Shown here one piece after another: positions 7,453 to 7,579 of a stretch of 7,579 nucleotides of DNA (its first letter is position 1; each line of letters begins with the position of its first letter). Origin of the DNA: JANQRV01 sp964533785 (GTDB taxonomy: Bacteria; Bacteroidota; Bacteroidia; Chitinophagales; Saprospiraceae); NCBI GenBank assembly GCA_964533785.1, contig CAZHNG010000327.1:1-7579 (forward strand). The letters run 5' to 3'. Both the position numbers and the translations under genes were made by a program. Below the pieces are notes generated by a model. It had not been told where the DNA came from. It saw only the letters and a list, made by a program, of their open reading frames with translations, and made no database searches.

Positions 7453-7486
7453 AACCCGTGTTAATGCGTTTAACACGGGTTTTTTT
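7453..7486 (+). terminator. Intrinsic terminator of the susC-susD operon
   Basis: A 12-bp perfect stem has arms at 7453-7464 (AACCCGTGTTAA) and 7470-7481, with a five-base loop (TGCGT). The stem runs straight into seven T residues (7480-7486). It begins 23 bases after the susD-like stop codon. Stem, loop and T-run are all of textbook form. It marks the end of the transcription unit and argues against further genes in the same operon. Confidence 0.92.
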
Positions 7487-7490
7487 ATCA

Positions 7491-7535
7491 GAGGCCCACT
7501 GTAACTAGACTTTTGACGCTAGACACTAGTGCCTC
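7491..7535. repeat. Imperfect inverted repeat in the downstream tail
   Basis: GAGGC (7491-7495) faces GCCTC (7531-7535), ACT (7498-7500) faces AGT (7528-7530), and CTAG (7505-7508) faces CTAG (7519-7522). CTAGAC also occurs as a direct repeat at 7505 and 7519. The pairing has bulges and no following T-run, so it is not a normal terminator. It may be a fragment of a dispersed intergenic repeat or chance. The rest of the tail to 7579 shows no supported feature. Confidence 0.25.
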
Positions 7536-7579
7536 GGGAACTAAATAACCGGCACATTTCGCGGTCTCTTTTATAGCGG

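Noticed and set aside
1..7579. CRISPR array, tRNA or rRNA gene, insertion sequence, or phage/defence genes
   Set aside because: No spaced repeat array, RNA-gene signature, transposase, terminal inverted repeat pair or defence-type domain was found on either strand.

Overview
The window looks like a piece of a Bacteroidota chromosome. It holds an adjacent SusC/RagA and SusD/RagB outer-membrane uptake pair, a protein ending in the CHU_C-type (gliding motility-associated) C-terminal domain used by the type IX secretion system (T9SS), lipoproteins with acidic residues just after the lipobox cysteine, and AT-rich sequence before start codons instead of clear Shine-Dalgarno sites. The large modular CHU_C protein would fit a Saprospirales (Lewinella-like) lineage, but that placement is inference.

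Layout from left to right. Bases 1-148, minus strand: the first 49 codons of a lipoprotein gene that runs off the left edge. Bases 149-399: a divergent intergenic region with a near-perfect 35-base palindrome at 204-238. Bases 400-2352, plus strand: a 650-residue secreted modular protein with a GTG start, made of a signal peptide, a probable beta-propeller, a DUF11-like segment, Ig/PKD-like segments and a CHU_C domain. Bases 2353-2863: a 511-base AT-rich gap that I read as the control region of the next operon. It has a candidate Bacteroidota promoter at 2621-2652, preceded by three GGAATT copies spaced by 10 and 20 bases. Bases 2864-5830: susC-like TonB-dependent transporter (988 residues). 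Bases 5858-7429: susD-like surface lipoprotein (523 residues). Bases 7453-7486: a strong intrinsic terminator. Bases 7487-7579: a short tail without a supported gene.

The SusC-like barrel and the SusD-like lid should form one 'pedal-bin' importer. SusD captures an oligomeric ligand at the cell surface, and SusC moves it into the periplasm using TonB/proton-motive energy. The pair is followed at once by a terminator, so it appears to be a two-gene transcription unit with no hydrolase or SusE/F-like gene in the window. The substrate (glycan or peptide) cannot be read from this sequence. The CHU_C protein upstream is probably a separate unit exported through T9SS to the surface or medium. I found no clear sign of a new defence, mobile or RNA system. 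The most noteworthy unexplained features are the phased GGAATT repeats with the long susC leader, and the palindrome between the divergent genes.
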